Source: an uncultured Porphyromonas sp. | GTDB taxonomy: Bacteria; Bacteroidota; Bacteroidia; Bacteroidales; Porphyromonadaceae | Direction: 5' to 3' | Assembly: GCA_943912835.1 (NCBI GenBank) | Contig: CALTVJ010000003.1 | Coordinates: 1-64,000 of the forward strand | Length of the DNA stretch: 64,000 nucleotides | Shown: piece by piece, positions 54,912 through 63,401 of the stretch | Position numbering within the stretch: the stretch's first letter is position 1 | Layout: every line of letters starts with the position of its first letter | The notes under the pieces: model-generated | Database searches by the model: none | What the model saw: only the letters and a program-made list of their open reading frames with translations | What the model was told of the DNA's origin: nothing | Position numbers and translations under genes: made by a program

Positions 54912-55469
54912 TTAATGTACACTCTCTCGCTCGACACTTTCGTCCTCAGGGATAGCCTCCGTAGAAAAGATGACACTCGTAGCCCCTAGCGTAAAGACAT
55001 CCCCGTTACTTAGGTTGTGCCATTCTTTGGGAGCCAAGAGCTCTCCAGCGACGAAAGTCCCAACACGACTATCATGGTCCATAAGAGCCCACTGAGGTGC
55101 ACCATGCTTATTCAAGCGAACCCGAATGATACAATGATGCCTGTCCATTGAGGGATCAGCCGTAATAATCGGGATATCGGTGATGGTATCCTTATTACGG
55201 CGTCCAATATGATTCAAGCCCTTATTGAGCGGAAAATACTGCTTATAACCAAAGACATTCTCCAGAACGATAATATGCCCCCAGTTATGTTGCTCTTTAT
55301 CATTCTGCTCAGCTCCATCGTCTTTACGCTTTAACTTAATACGCATCTGATGTGTACAACTTGGGCATACCAAAGCCATGCGTTCTTCTTTTGAAGTTCG
55401 CAGCTCCGCTAAACGAGCGTCACTAAGCACAATAGCTTCATCACACTTGGGGCAAAATATCTTCTTCAT
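54912..55469 (-). CDS. zinc-ribbon FHA-domain protein
   Basis: 185 residues. A short zinc ribbon (CPKC near residue 5 and CPSC near 36, MJ0042-like) precedes a forkhead-associated domain (about 75-175), with GRRNKDTITD and DPSMDRHHCIIRV giving the phosphothreonine-binding Arg, Ser and His. It probably reads a phosphorylated partner; no Ser/Thr kinase is in the window. It lies 24 bases before the DtxR gene and 19 after the S41 protease. Confidence 0.88.
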   Translation of the reverse strand: MKKIFCPKCDEAIVLSDARLAELRTSKEERMALVCPSCTHQMRIKLKRKDDGAEQNDKEQHNWGHIIVLENVFGYKQYFPLNKGLNHIGRRNKDTITDIPIITADPSMDRHHCIIRVRLNKHGAPQWALMDHDSRVGTFVAGELLAPKEWHNLSNGDVFTLGATSVIFSTEAIPEDESVERESVH

Positions 55470-55488
55470 CTTCTTCTCCGTATCCTCT

Positions 55489-57156
55489 CTATTTTGTCGT
55501 ATTTATTTTATTAGGAGCCAATACACTGTTATATCTGGCTCTATCTTGCAGATACTTATCTGCCTCGGCAACCACTTTATCATCTATGAGATTGCGAACA
55601 GCTACACCCCTTTGATAATAGTAGCGTTCGATAATAGTAGTCTCTAGAAAGCGTTCAATATGAGGTCTAAGCATATCTAGATCCTTATGCAGGTTGGGCT
55701 CTAAAGCTTTTTTAAGACTATCAATAAGTGTTGAAGAGGATTTAAGATGTCCCTCAAACTCGGCAATTTCCTGAAGTTTCTCTAGTGCCTTGAGACTTTG
55801 ACGGTCATAGTCAAACTTTTTCTCTTTTAGCATCTTACCGAAGTCTTGGTAGTCGGCATCTGCAATACGAAAGTCCTTGGCAGGAGCAATGCTTGGGTGT
55901 TTCTGTACATAAGCAGTGACCCAATCAAAGACCTCAGGGCTGTAACTCAAATAATAAATCATCGTAGGCAGAGAGTCGCTCTTGATCGTACTGTCAGGCA
56001 AAATCCCCCCAGCATCACGTACGGGACGACCTCCAGCCGTATGGAATAGGGCTTTGAGACTATCGGGTGTCTCCTTAAGACCTCGACCAGCCCTTGCCTC
56101 ATGATAGTCTAGACGTTGTATGCAACGACCACTAGGGATATAATACTTCGCTGTGGTCAATTTGAGTGTCCCTGAGTGTGGCATCTCCACTGTAGATTGT
56201 ACTAAACCCTTACCAAAACTTTTTTGCCCCAACACAACAGCTCTATCCATATCCTGCAGAGCTCCAGCTACAATCTCACTAGCAGAGGCACTCTGTCCGT
56301 TGATGAGGACAACAAGGGGCATATCAGGAGCGATAGGCTTCGTCTTAGTACGAAAACTCTCATTGAGCTTAAGGTCTGCACGTCCTCTAGTCGAAACAAC
56401 CAGACTGCCCTCTGGCACGAAAAAGCTAACAATCTTCACAGCCTCAGCAAGAAGTCCGCCTCCATTCCCTCTAAGGTCGAAGACTAAACCCTTGATTTGA
56501 TGTTTGCTGCGCAATTCCTCCAGAGTACGACGCACTTCACTCGCCGCACTATTGGTAAAGCTTGATAGCGCAATATAACCATAACCTCCTGGGGTCACAC
56601 CATAGTGCGAAACAGGAGGAACGACAATTTTTTTGCGTACGAAGTTAATTCGTCGTGGCTTGGCCTCTCCTAAGCGTTGTATGAGGATACTTATCTTGCT
56701 CCCTGGTGCACCTTTGAGTGCAGCACTCACAAGTTCACTCGTTGAGCGTCTGTAATCCTTACCATCAATCTCGAGAATGATGTCACCAGCACGCAAACCA
56801 GCCAAAGCCGCAGGCATACCCTCCATAGGGCTGTTGATTAAGACTGTGCTGTCGGCTCGCTGGGTAATGATAGCACCAATACCCGCATATTCGCCCGTAG
56901 TCATCAGCTTGAGCTTCTCGTTATCTTCTTTGCTGTAATACTCCGTATAGGGGTCAAGACTCTGGAGCATAGCATCTATGCCGACACGACTCATACGCTC
57001 GATGTCTACACTATCTACGAAATAATGGTCGAGCATCGCCATAGAGGAACCTATGACATCTAAGGCTTTGGCATAAGCAAGCTTATTGTTTTTTTGCGCG
57101 TTTACCCCAGTTGCGCCAAGTAGCACAAGCCCTAAGGCTATCAGATATTTTTTCAT
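55489..57156 (-). CDS. exported S41-family carboxyl-terminal processing protease
   Basis: About 555 residues from the ATG at 57156 (a TTG five codons upstream is the only alternative). Signal peptide (about 1-20, ending VNAQ), a PDZ domain (about 85-165; EYAGIGAII, GLRAGDIILEIDGKDY), and the S41 catalytic domain with Ser in NGQSASASEIVAGAL and Lys in GQKSFGKGLVQ, the Ser-Lys dyad. It cuts proteins near their C-termini in the periplasm. First gene of the operon; its long leader contains the MITE-like repeat. Confidence 0.93.
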   Translation of the reverse strand: MKKYLIALGLVLLGATGVNAQKNNKLAYAKALDVIGSSMAMLDHYFVDSVDIERMSRVGIDAMLQSLDPYTEYYSKEDNEKLKLMTTGEYAGIGAIITQRADSTVLINSPMEGMPAALAGLRAGDIILEIDGKDYRRSTSELVSAALKGAPGSKISILIQRLGEAKPRRINFVRKKIVVPPVSHYGVTPGGYGYIALSSFTNSAASEVRRTLEELRSKHQIKGLVFDLRGNGGGLLAEAVKIVSFFVPEGSLVVSTRGRADLKLNESFRTKTKPIAPDMPLVVLINGQSASASEIVAGALQDMDRAVVLGQKSFGKGLVQSTVEMPHSGTLKLTTAKYYIPSGRCIQRLDYHEARAGRGLKETPDSLKALFHTAGGRPVRDAGGILPDSTIKSDSLPTMIYYLSYSPEVFDWVTAYVQKHPSIAPAKDFRIADADYQDFGKMLKEKKFDYDRQSLKALEKLQEIAEFEGHLKSSSTLIDSLKKALEPNLHKDLDMLRPHIERFLETTIIERYYYQRGVAVRNLIDDKVVAEADKYLQDRARYNSVLAPNKINTTK

Positions 57157-57194
57157 AAAGATTTTTCTCAATCACGAATACAAAAAGTCTCATC

Positions 57195-57384
57195 AAGACT
57201 ATATGAGACCGTTGCACGGGTCACAAAATGACAAGTTTTACTTGTTATTTTGTGAGATTTTGCAGAATGCGGTAATCGCAAGGCATTGAGACTGAGGGCG
57301 CAGGGAGTTTACTCTTGTAAATGACCAAGCCCAAATGTCGAAAATAACGAAGCGAGTGCCGTACTATGCAATAGTCTCTATATA
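57195..57384. repeat. MITE-like palindromic element, copy 1
   Basis: About 190 bases bounded by imperfect inverted repeats: left TATATGAGACCGTTGCA, right end reading on the opposite strand TATATAGAGACTATTGCA. Inside is a strong hairpin CACAAAAT-ACAAGT pairing with ACTTGT-ATTTTGTG (57222-57254). A second copy is at 35944-36088. No open frame inside. It lies entirely between the S41 promoter core and the S41 start, so it is transcribed as leader. Confidence 0.6.
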
Positions 57385-57392
57385 CAAAGATA
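57385..57392 (-). promoter_or_regulatory. promoter -7 element (TATCTTTG) of the S41-FHA-DtxR operon
   Basis: Exact core on the minus strand touching the end of the repeat. The predicted leader to 57156 is about 220 bases. Confidence 0.55.
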
Positions 57393-57489
57393 CAACATTA
57401 TATAAGTCATTATAGCATTAACCTTAAAGCAAAACAACCAAACTTTCCTTATCTTGATTAGACCTCTTCTAAAATTAAACCCCATATTA

Positions 57490-57530
57490 AAAAAGTTCTG
57501 CCCCAAGCTTCTTAGTAGAGTTTGGGGCAA
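57490..57530 (-). terminator. terminator of the large lipoprotein gene
   Basis: TGCCCCAA and TTGGGGCA with inner TCT/AGA pairing, followed on the minus strand by GAACTTTTTT, about 55 bases after the stop. Confidence 0.75.
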
Positions 57531-57585
57531 AATCTTTCAATTATTTCTATTACAATAAGATCTGTCTAACAACTAATCTTATATT

Positions 57586-60045
57586 TTATCTTCGATCCTT
57601 AAAAGGACGAATAAATCCTTTACGCATATCCTTTTTCTCTCTCGCTTCTGTAAATATTTCCAAACCAACAAATTGGTTTCTATCATCATAACCATTACCC
57701 CCAGAAGCTTTTTCTCTATAAAAGGGTTGAGCTGCTCTAGTCGGCAAAGCCATATGAAGGCTCCAAACTGAGACACCCCCTGCGTTTGTTCGAGTTGTCG
57801 GATTGCTAAAATCATAGTACTCCCCTCCCCAAGGCAAAGCTTTCAGAGCACTTGTACTCTTTGTTAAATACTTAGCGGTGAACCCAGAACGAATAACACG
57901 GCGTTTAGGATCTTCATCTGGATGTGGTAGTGTTTGATCTCCCGGAGGAGCAGTAGTCTCCGAATCAGCAATACGAAGACCACCCATCGGGAAGTAACGT
58001 TCTACGATACGACCTTTCTTTTGAGAATTTCGACGTATTTCTTCAATATACTCCGTAACAATATCTGTTTTTCTTTCATCGTACAATTCATTTGTGAAAG
58101 GAGACCTAAAAAACACGACTTCAGACCCTTGATATGTATGAGGATTAAATCTACCCAAATGGAAAAATCTATCAACGTCTTCACGTGGAACTATGACAGA
58201 GGTAACCTTCAATGCAAATCCTTGCTCATAACCTTCGAACCCTGTAGCTGGGACAACACCTAATTGGCTCCATGCAGGATACTGGTTGGCTTTTAAGGGA
58301 ACAGTTTCGTATCGCCAAACGGAAATATAACGATCGTCATCAGGGGCTTCTCCCATTGCATCTGGCATAAATCTCAAAGCCGTAGTAAACATTGGGTTAT
58401 CCTTATCCTCTTTACTTATGTAATAAAAAGATCTATAAGTTCTTATATTCTTACCATCTGGAGCAGCCTCTTCTATCGCATATAACCCTCCATCATCAAC
58501 ATTTCGAGTATTATAGAGTCTTTCATGATCCTCAGGATTAGCTGAAGCACTACGATATAACGCGGTTTCAATAGCCTGTAACAATCTATAACTTTCAAGA
58601 TAGTCTGGTTGCGCTGTTATATGGTTATTATCTTTTATTTTTAGTTTTCTTATCGAGGGAAAGATCGCAGCCATTTCTCCAACAGTTGGGACATGATAAC
58701 CAGCTGGAACTAGAGAAGCTTCCCTCTCTCTAGCATCCTTAGATGTATAAAAGCCAGAGTATTTAGGTTTATCAGCAGGCTTAGAAATGTCGTCATTCCA
58801 TATTTTAGTCGTGTGGGTAGTTGCCAACGTCCCTTCAATAGGTGAAACATTATACTCTCCAACCCAATAAAGTGGATTATTCACCAAAAATGGATCCTCT
58901 TCTTGAACTCTAAGATTCATCGAAACAAAGTTCGTCGTAGGGAGTGCCGACGAAGCAAAAACTCTGTTATATGTTTTAGGTGTATTGGCACTTCCATCGA
59001 TCAAATCAACAATGGTTTTTTGTTCAATATCTTTAGGACGAGGGCTATTAAACTGATCTGCAAGAATATTGGGTCCATGATGTGCCACCCCCTCCATAAA
59101 GACCAAGGTATAAAACCAAGAAGACTTGCTATTCGCTTTAACAAAGATTCCGCTTTTTCGAGGTATTGTATATATCAACTCCTTATAACGAACGTTTGTA
59201 ACTCCCTGAGCCTTAGGCCATTTATCAGAGAACAATCCATATCCTAAAATTTTAAGATCTGGACTAAACGGAAGCCCTGATTGATTGGTAAATTTAACCG
59301 AAGTAAAGGTAATATTTTGCTTTGTTGCATTCTCCACTCTCAGTCTCAAAACTGTAGCCATTGGCTTAAAAGAAATTGATTTTAAACTCTTCAATTTCTT
59401 AAGCTTTCGAACTTGTGCTTTAGTATCATAGTAAAAATCCGAAACCTTATACCAATCTTGAGTTTTTGCATAAAATGGCATCTTTAATTGAACCGACTGA
59501 GTATCATCTGTTACTTGATCTTGCATTTCTAAATGTTCAGGCAAAATGGCCATTCCCGATATCTTTTCCGAAAAGACTTTAACAGTTGTATTTTTCCCTT
59601 TATCAGCAACGTCATAAGATAATACTACTGCATGTACCTTATAACTAGCATCTTGTGGCAGTCTAGGATCTACTGGGAGATTCATTTTCCCTTGATAAAA
59701 GAAATCTTTGCTATCTTTCTTTCTAGCAAATGTAACAGTCGTATAAGCAGTATTATCTTCCCCTAAAGTGACCCCCACTTTTGCGATAAAAGAAGAAATT
59801 TTTTGAGACGAACTCTGTGTGGGGAGCGTTGTAGGTAGCCCTGTCTTTTCACTTTCACTAAACTCATAAGTTAAAGCTTTGAGTCCCTCCTCATCAAACT
59901 GAGAGTGAAGATCCACCTCTACACTCTCTACTTTAAACTCTTCAGATCGTGAGCTATTGTCTATTGTCTCCTTTTGACACCCCACAACCAGCATAGACAT
60001 GACCCAAATAAAAATGGGATATATAAACTGTATTCTTGTTTTCAT
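57586..60045 (-). CDS. large fimbrillin-like surface lipoprotein
   Basis: 819 residues. Lipoprotein signal ending MLVVGCQKE. The first 330 residues resemble fimbrillin-type beta domains (ATVLRLRVENATKQNITFTSVKF, YTIPRKSG), and the C-terminal part contains VPAGYHVPTVGEMAAIFPS, like the FISUMP-type paralogous domain of secreted Bacteroidota proteins. I cannot name a specific family. It is richer in A and T than its neighbours, so it may have been acquired or be fast-evolving. It begins 16 bases after a 46-codon cistron and ends at a terminator. Confidence 0.75.
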   Translation of the reverse strand: MKTRIQFIYPIFIWVMSMLVVGCQKETIDNSSRSEEFKVESVEVDLHSQFDEEGLKALTYEFSESEKTGLPTTLPTQSSSQKISSFIAKVGVTLGEDNTAYTTVTFARKKDSKDFFYQGKMNLPVDPRLPQDASYKVHAVVLSYDVADKGKNTTVKVFSEKISGMAILPEHLEMQDQVTDDTQSVQLKMPFYAKTQDWYKVSDFYYDTKAQVRKLKKLKSLKSISFKPMATVLRLRVENATKQNITFTSVKFTNQSGLPFSPDLKILGYGLFSDKWPKAQGVTNVRYKELIYTIPRKSGIFVKANSKSSWFYTLVFMEGVAHHGPNILADQFNSPRPKDIEQKTIVDLIDGSANTPKTYNRVFASSALPTTNFVSMNLRVQEEDPFLVNNPLYWVGEYNVSPIEGTLATTHTTKIWNDDISKPADKPKYSGFYTSKDAREREASLVPAGYHVPTVGEMAAIFPSIRKLKIKDNNHITAQPDYLESYRLLQAIETALYRSASANPEDHERLYNTRNVDDGGLYAIEEAAPDGKNIRTYRSFYYISKEDKDNPMFTTALRFMPDAMGEAPDDDRYISVWRYETVPLKANQYPAWSQLGVVPATGFEGYEQGFALKVTSVIVPREDVDRFFHLGRFNPHTYQGSEVVFFRSPFTNELYDERKTDIVTEYIEEIRRNSQKKGRIVERYFPMGGLRIADSETTAPPGDQTLPHPDEDPKRRVIRSGFTAKYLTKSTSALKALPWGGEYYDFSNPTTRTNAGGVSVWSLHMALPTRAAQPFYREKASGGNGYDDRNQFVGLEIFTEAREKKDMRKGFIRPFKDRR

Positions 60046-60061
60046 AAAACTTAATTATTTA

Positions 60062-60202
60062 TTATTCCTCAGAAACCCATTCTTCTGTAGTCAGAGTTTC
60101 TTCGATGGAAGCATCTGTCGACAAGCTATCCAATAATGATAGGCTTCTTAATGCCCAGACACTGATTCTTGGGGGAATATACCCCCTGTACATTTTAGCC
60201 AT
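60062..60202 (-). CDS. 46-residue leader cistron upstream of the lipoprotein
   Basis: Translated directly from the sequence: ATG at 60202, TAA at 60064-60062. The peptide starts MAKMYRGYIPPRISVW and ends ETLTTEEWVSEE. It has no signal peptide, a short hydrophobic middle (SLSLLDSL) and an acidic tail. Short cistrons with a Y-x-P-P start and acidic Trp-containing end often precede fimbrillin-type genes in Porphyromonas and relatives; that recall is not checked here. Codons 6-11 encode a GC hairpin (60171-60186). Gap to the lipoprotein start is 16 bases. Confidence 0.6.
   Translation of the reverse strand: MAKMYRGYIPPRISVWALRSLSLLDSLSTDASIEETLTTEEWVSEE
60171..60186 (-). promoter_or_regulatory. 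GC hairpin within the 46-codon cistron
   Basis: GGGGG-TATATT-CCCCC on the minus strand, inside codons 6-11. A second hairpin (TGGGG with CCCCA, 60237-60260) lies in the untranslated leader just upstream. Together they could control translation of the cistron and the lipoprotein. Confidence 0.4.
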
Positions 60203-60308
60203 TATAACATCTCATTTTAAAAGTTTAGAAACAATATGGGGCAACTCTAAGAGCACCCCAATTATAACAATTTAGATTGGTTATCCGTCTAGATTAGAAT
60301 TTCTTATA

Positions 60309-60316
60309 CAAAGGTA
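60309..60316 (-). promoter_or_regulatory. promoter of the leader cistron-lipoprotein unit
   Basis: TACCTTTG on the minus strand with TTTG (60334-60337) 18 bases upstream: the complete Bacteroidota promoter pattern. It predicts a leader of about 100 bases. The rest of the gap to the NlpC gene (about 60340-60605) shows no feature I can support. Confidence 0.65.
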
Positions 60317-60605
60317 TTTATTTCTCGATTAATCCAAACTATTAAAACTTGACATCCTAGTTAAGCTGTAGTCGCAAGACAAAATCTTAACATTTCAAAC
60401 AATTTAAAAACAAAGAAGTCAGATTCACAATGTTACCACACTCAACTCTGTTGGATCATAGCCTTAACTCCATACATACAAGACAATAATTAGCATACCG
60501 AGAAGACAATGATCGATCAACTAGGAGAAGAACTGTCACTTCACTTGATCAAAGCTCAAGAGAAAGAATAATCAAACAAAAGAGACAAAAAAGCTATGTT
60601 TTACT

Positions 60606-60613
60606 TATCTTTG
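60606..60613 (+). promoter_or_regulatory. promoter -7 element (TATCTTTG) of the NlpC/P60 gene
   Basis: Exact core. The ATGs at 60620 and 60623 are only 7-10 bases beyond, so the transcript would be leaderless or nearly so. Confidence 0.55.
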
Positions 60614-60622
60614 TGGCATATG

Positions 60623-61180
60623 ATGATATTAAAACGTATATACCTAGTCTTACTTGCCATCACTTTGTGCACTGCTGCACATGCTGAGGTAAGACGTAAG
60701 AAGCCGTTAAAAAAAGAAGCTGAAACAAGCGAACTTAGCTACACAGAAGAGATCAACAAACTCATAGACTACGGCAAAGAGCTACTAGGCAAAAGATACC
60801 GTTCTCGTGGGCCTGGAGGGATTACACTCGACTGCTCTGGCTTCGTCAGTTATGTTTTTTCGAAGCTTGATATCAGCCTACCACGCAGTAGCCGAGCGAT
60901 GTCTAGCTATACTCAGCCTATACAACAAAGCGACATCAAGCCTGGTGACTTGCTATACTTCCGTGGACGCAACAGACGTGGCGGAGTAGGACACGTTGCT
61001 ATGGTGGTAGATGTCGACGGAGACGATATCAAGATGATCCATAGTAGCACCAGTCGAGGGGTCATTATCGAATCTTACAAACGCTCTGCCTACTTCGCTT
61101 GTCGCTATCTAGGGGCTGGTCGTGTAACCGCATTACAGAAACTGTTCCAATCAAAGTCTCAAAAAACAGACGAAGAGTAA
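60623..61180 (+). CDS. NlpC/P60 family cell-wall endopeptidase
   Basis: 185 residues from the ATG at 60623 (MILKRIYL); the ATG at 60620 is also possible, and a start at 60596 lies before the promoter core and is rejected. Signal peptide ending AHA, then an NlpC/P60 domain with catalytic Cys in LDCSGFVSYVF, His in GVGHVAMVVD and a third polar residue in MIHSSTSRG. It hydrolyses peptide bonds in peptidoglycan stems. Confidence 0.92.
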   Translation: MILKRIYLVLLAITLCTAAHAEVRRKKPLKKEAETSELSYTEEINKLIDYGKELLGKRYRSRGPGGITLDCSGFVSYVFSKLDISLPRSSRAMSSYTQPIQQSDIKPGDLLYFRGRNRRGGVGHVAMVVDVDGDDIKMIHSSTSRGVIIESYKRSAYFACRYLGAGRVTALQKLFQSKSQKTDEE

Positions 61181-61235
61181 AGCGTCTCTACTGCACTCTA
61201 CCAAGATATTTAAAATCAAGACATAATAAAATATA

Positions 61236-61643
61236 ATGCTAAGTAGAATCTTATCTGTATCTGGCAAATCTGGCTTGTATCGCCTCCTAAGCCAAGGTAA
61301 TGGAACGCTTATCGTTGAGTCGCTCAGCGACAAGAAACGCATGCCCATTCATGCCAAAGACCGTGTGGTCTCTCTAGGAGACATCACTATGTACACCACA
61401 GAAGATGATATGCCACTATCAGATGTCCTCACAGCTGTGCTCAAGACTTTCGAAGGGCAAGCTATAGACATCAAGAAGTACAGCTCTTCGGCTGATCTCT
61501 TCGAGAGTTTCGGCACTTGCGTTCCCAATTTCGACCGTGAACGTGTGTATGCTAGCGATATCAAAAAACTATACACTTGGTATAACCTCCTCATCGGAGC
61601 TGGCTTCACTAGCTTCACAGAGGAAGAGACTCCTGAACAATAG
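61236..61643 (+). CDS. DUF5606 family protein
   Basis: 135 residues, cytoplasmic. MLSRILSVSGKSGLYRLLSQGNGTLIVESL is the conserved start of this Bacteroidota family; the middle has a conserved acidic stretch. Function unknown. It lies 55 bases after the NlpC gene and ends at a terminator. Confidence 0.85.
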   Translation: MLSRILSVSGKSGLYRLLSQGNGTLIVESLSDKKRMPIHAKDRVVSLGDITMYTTEDDMPLSDVLTAVLKTFEGQAIDIKKYSSSADLFESFGTCVPNFDRERVYASDIKKLYTWYNLLIGAGFTSFTEEETPEQ

Positions 61644-61652
61644 TTGTGTATA

Positions 61653-61691
61653 TAGCCCCTTGGTCGCCACTTTGGCTGGACTAAGGGGCTA
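61653..61691 (+). terminator. terminator after DUF5606
   Basis: TAGCCCCTT-GTC pairs with GAC-AAGGGGCTA around a GC-containing loop, 9 bases after the stop. Confidence 0.7.
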
Positions 61692-61731
61692 AAACTTAAA
61701 AACACTTCAAGCAAAGCTCAAAATCTGTCAG

Positions 61732-61739
61732 TAAATTTG
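61732..61739 (+). promoter_or_regulatory. promoter -7 element (TAAATTTG) of kbl
   Basis: Fits TAnnTTTG, 42 bases before the ATG at 61782. Confidence 0.5.
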
Positions 61740-61781
61740 CTACTGTCTAGAAACATAATACTATATAATCACATCAGCACC

Positions 61782-62972
61782 ATGTTTAAGGGAATGAAAA
61801 GCTACCTGCAAGCCGAACTTAAGGCCATTGAGGAAGCAGGGTTATACAAAAAAGAGCGTATCATCATCACCCCTCAGTCTGCAGACATCAAAGTCGGAGA
61901 AGGGCAACCTGTAGTCAATTTCTGCGCCAACAACTACCTTGGATTAAGCGATCATCCTCGCCTTATTGAGGCAGCAAAAAAAGCTATGGATAGCCACGGC
62001 TTCGGTATGAGTAGTGTACGCTTCATCTGCGGAACGCAAGACATTCACAAAGCACTAGAGCAAGCTATCTCTGATTATTTCAAGACGGAAGACACTATCC
62101 TCTATGCTGCCTGCTTTGATGCTAACGGAGGTGTTTTTGAGCCTCTTTTCGGAGAAGAAGATGCCATCATCAGCGATGCCCTAAATCATGCAAGTATCAT
62201 TGACGGGATACGTCTCTGCAAAGCCAAACGTTACCGCTATGCCAACGCAGATATGGCAGACCTAGAGCGTGCCTTGCAAGAAGCTCAGAGTGCAAGACAT
62301 CGCATCATCGTGACAGACGGTGTATTCTCTATGGACGGCAACGTCGCTCCCATGGACAAGATTTGTAACTTAGCTGACAAATATGATGCCCTCGTGATGG
62401 TAGACGAGTGCCACTCAGCTGGGGTCGTAGGGCCAACAGGACGAGGCGTAGCAGAGCAATTTAATTGCTATGGTCGCATAGACATCCACACGGGTACGCT
62501 CGGCAAGGCTTTTGGTGGTGGTATCGGAGGCTTCACAACAGGTCCCAAAGAGATCATCGACATGCTTCGCCAACGTAGTCGCCCATATCTTTTCTCAAAC
62601 TCTATCCCACCCGCAGTAGTTGGGGCTGGACTTGAAGTCTTCGATATGCTTAACGAGAGCGATGAGCTACACAGCAAACTCATGCAAAACGTGGAGTATT
62701 TCCGTACGAAGATGCTTGAGGCAGGCTTCGACATCAAGCCTACGCAAAGTGCTATCTGTGCTGTGATGCTCTACGATGCCAAACTCAGCCAAGAGTATGC
62801 AGCACGCCTTCTTGAGGAGGGTATCTACGTTACAGGCTTCTACTACCCAGTGGTTCCTAAGGGCGAAGCACGCATACGCGTTCAACTTTCGGCAGCTCAC
62901 GACAAACTTCACCTAGACCATGCTATCTCGGCATTCATCAAGGTAGGACGTGAATTAGGTGTACTGAAATAA
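61782..62972 (+). CDS. kbl: glycine C-acetyltransferase (2-amino-3-ketobutyrate CoA ligase)
   Basis: 396 residues from the ATG at 61782, the family length; an upstream in-frame TTG (61737) adds 15 unlike residues. PLP enzyme of the alpha-oxoamine synthase group: GMSSVRFICGTQDIHKALE, DGVFSMDGNVAPM, VDECHSAGVVG and the PLP lysine in TGTLGKAFGG. It joins glycine and acetyl-CoA in threonine breakdown. No threonine dehydrogenase gene is adjacent, and other enzymes of this group share the fold, but the sequence agrees closely with Kbl. Confidence 0.9.
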   Translation: MFKGMKSYLQAELKAIEEAGLYKKERIIITPQSADIKVGEGQPVVNFCANNYLGLSDHPRLIEAAKKAMDSHGFGMSSVRFICGTQDIHKALEQAISDYFKTEDTILYAACFDANGGVFEPLFGEEDAIISDALNHASIIDGIRLCKAKRYRYANADMADLERALQEAQSARHRIIVTDGVFSMDGNVAPMDKICNLADKYDALVMVDECHSAGVVGPTGRGVAEQFNCYGRIDIHTGTLGKAFGGGIGGFTTGPKEIIDMLRQRSRPYLFSNSIPPAVVGAGLEVFDMLNESDELHSKLMQNVEYFRTKMLEAGFDIKPTQSAICAVMLYDAKLSQEYAARLLEEGIYVTGFYYPVVPKGEARIRVQLSAAHDKLHLDHAISAFIKVGRELGVLK

Positions 62973-63016
62973 GAGTACAGTCCTCTGTCTCTAAACATAG
63001 AGATAAACGAACTTAA

Positions 63017-63062
63017 ACATCAGGTTAGACCAAATAATTATGGTCTAGCCTGATGTTTTTTG
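63017..63062 (+). terminator. kbl terminator
   Basis: CATCAGG-TAGACCA pairs with TGGTCTA-CCTGATG, followed by TTTTTT. Confidence 0.85.
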
Positions 63063-63125
63063 CGACTTTTACCTCATATTAAACAAGTTCTTTTATCAAA
63101 ATCCCATACAATATGATGAGAAATT

Positions 63126-63315
63126 ATGGCATTCAACCTAAAAAACTTATCAGCAAAACATCGTCAAACATTTAACTGAAAGCCTCATTATCGCAAGCCT
63201 TTTGACGGTATTCATTATTCTGCTACGGGGCATGAACTTGCAAGAGATTAGAGCAAGTGCTCTGTATTTTGTCCTTCTTTATGTATTGATTATTCTTTCC
63301 CAAAAAAGAATATAA
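63126..63315 (+). pseudogene. possible frameshifted small membrane protein remnant
   Basis: ATG at 63126 opens a 17-codon frame (MAFNLKNLSAKHRQTFN) that stops at 63179. The next frame, with no start of its own, reads on as a hydrophobic segment (SLIIASLLTVFIILLRG, then ALYFVLLYVLIILSQKRI) to a stop at 63313-63315. One inserted or lost base near 63160 would join them into a protein of about 62 residues with two membrane helices. Could equally be chance. Confidence 0.3.
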
Positions 63316-63339
63316 AATCAACAGCGAGATCGTCTAACG

Positions 63340-63380
63340 AGATGGGTTAAATTGACTTTGTTCGTTTAACCCATTTTATT
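63340..63380. terminator. hairpin upstream of the NfeD-like gene
   Basis: ATGGGTTAAA pairs with TTTAACCCAT, followed by TTTATTTTGG. It would terminate any transcript crossing the putative remnant. Confidence 0.6.
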
Positions 63381-63393
63381 TTGGATAAATTAG

Positions 63394-63401
63394 TATCTTT
63401 G
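63394..63401 (+). promoter_or_regulatory. promoter -7 element (TATCTTTG) upstream of the NfeD-like gene
   Basis: Exact core, giving a leader of about 150 bases before the ATG at 63558. Nothing else was recognised in that leader. Confidence 0.45.
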
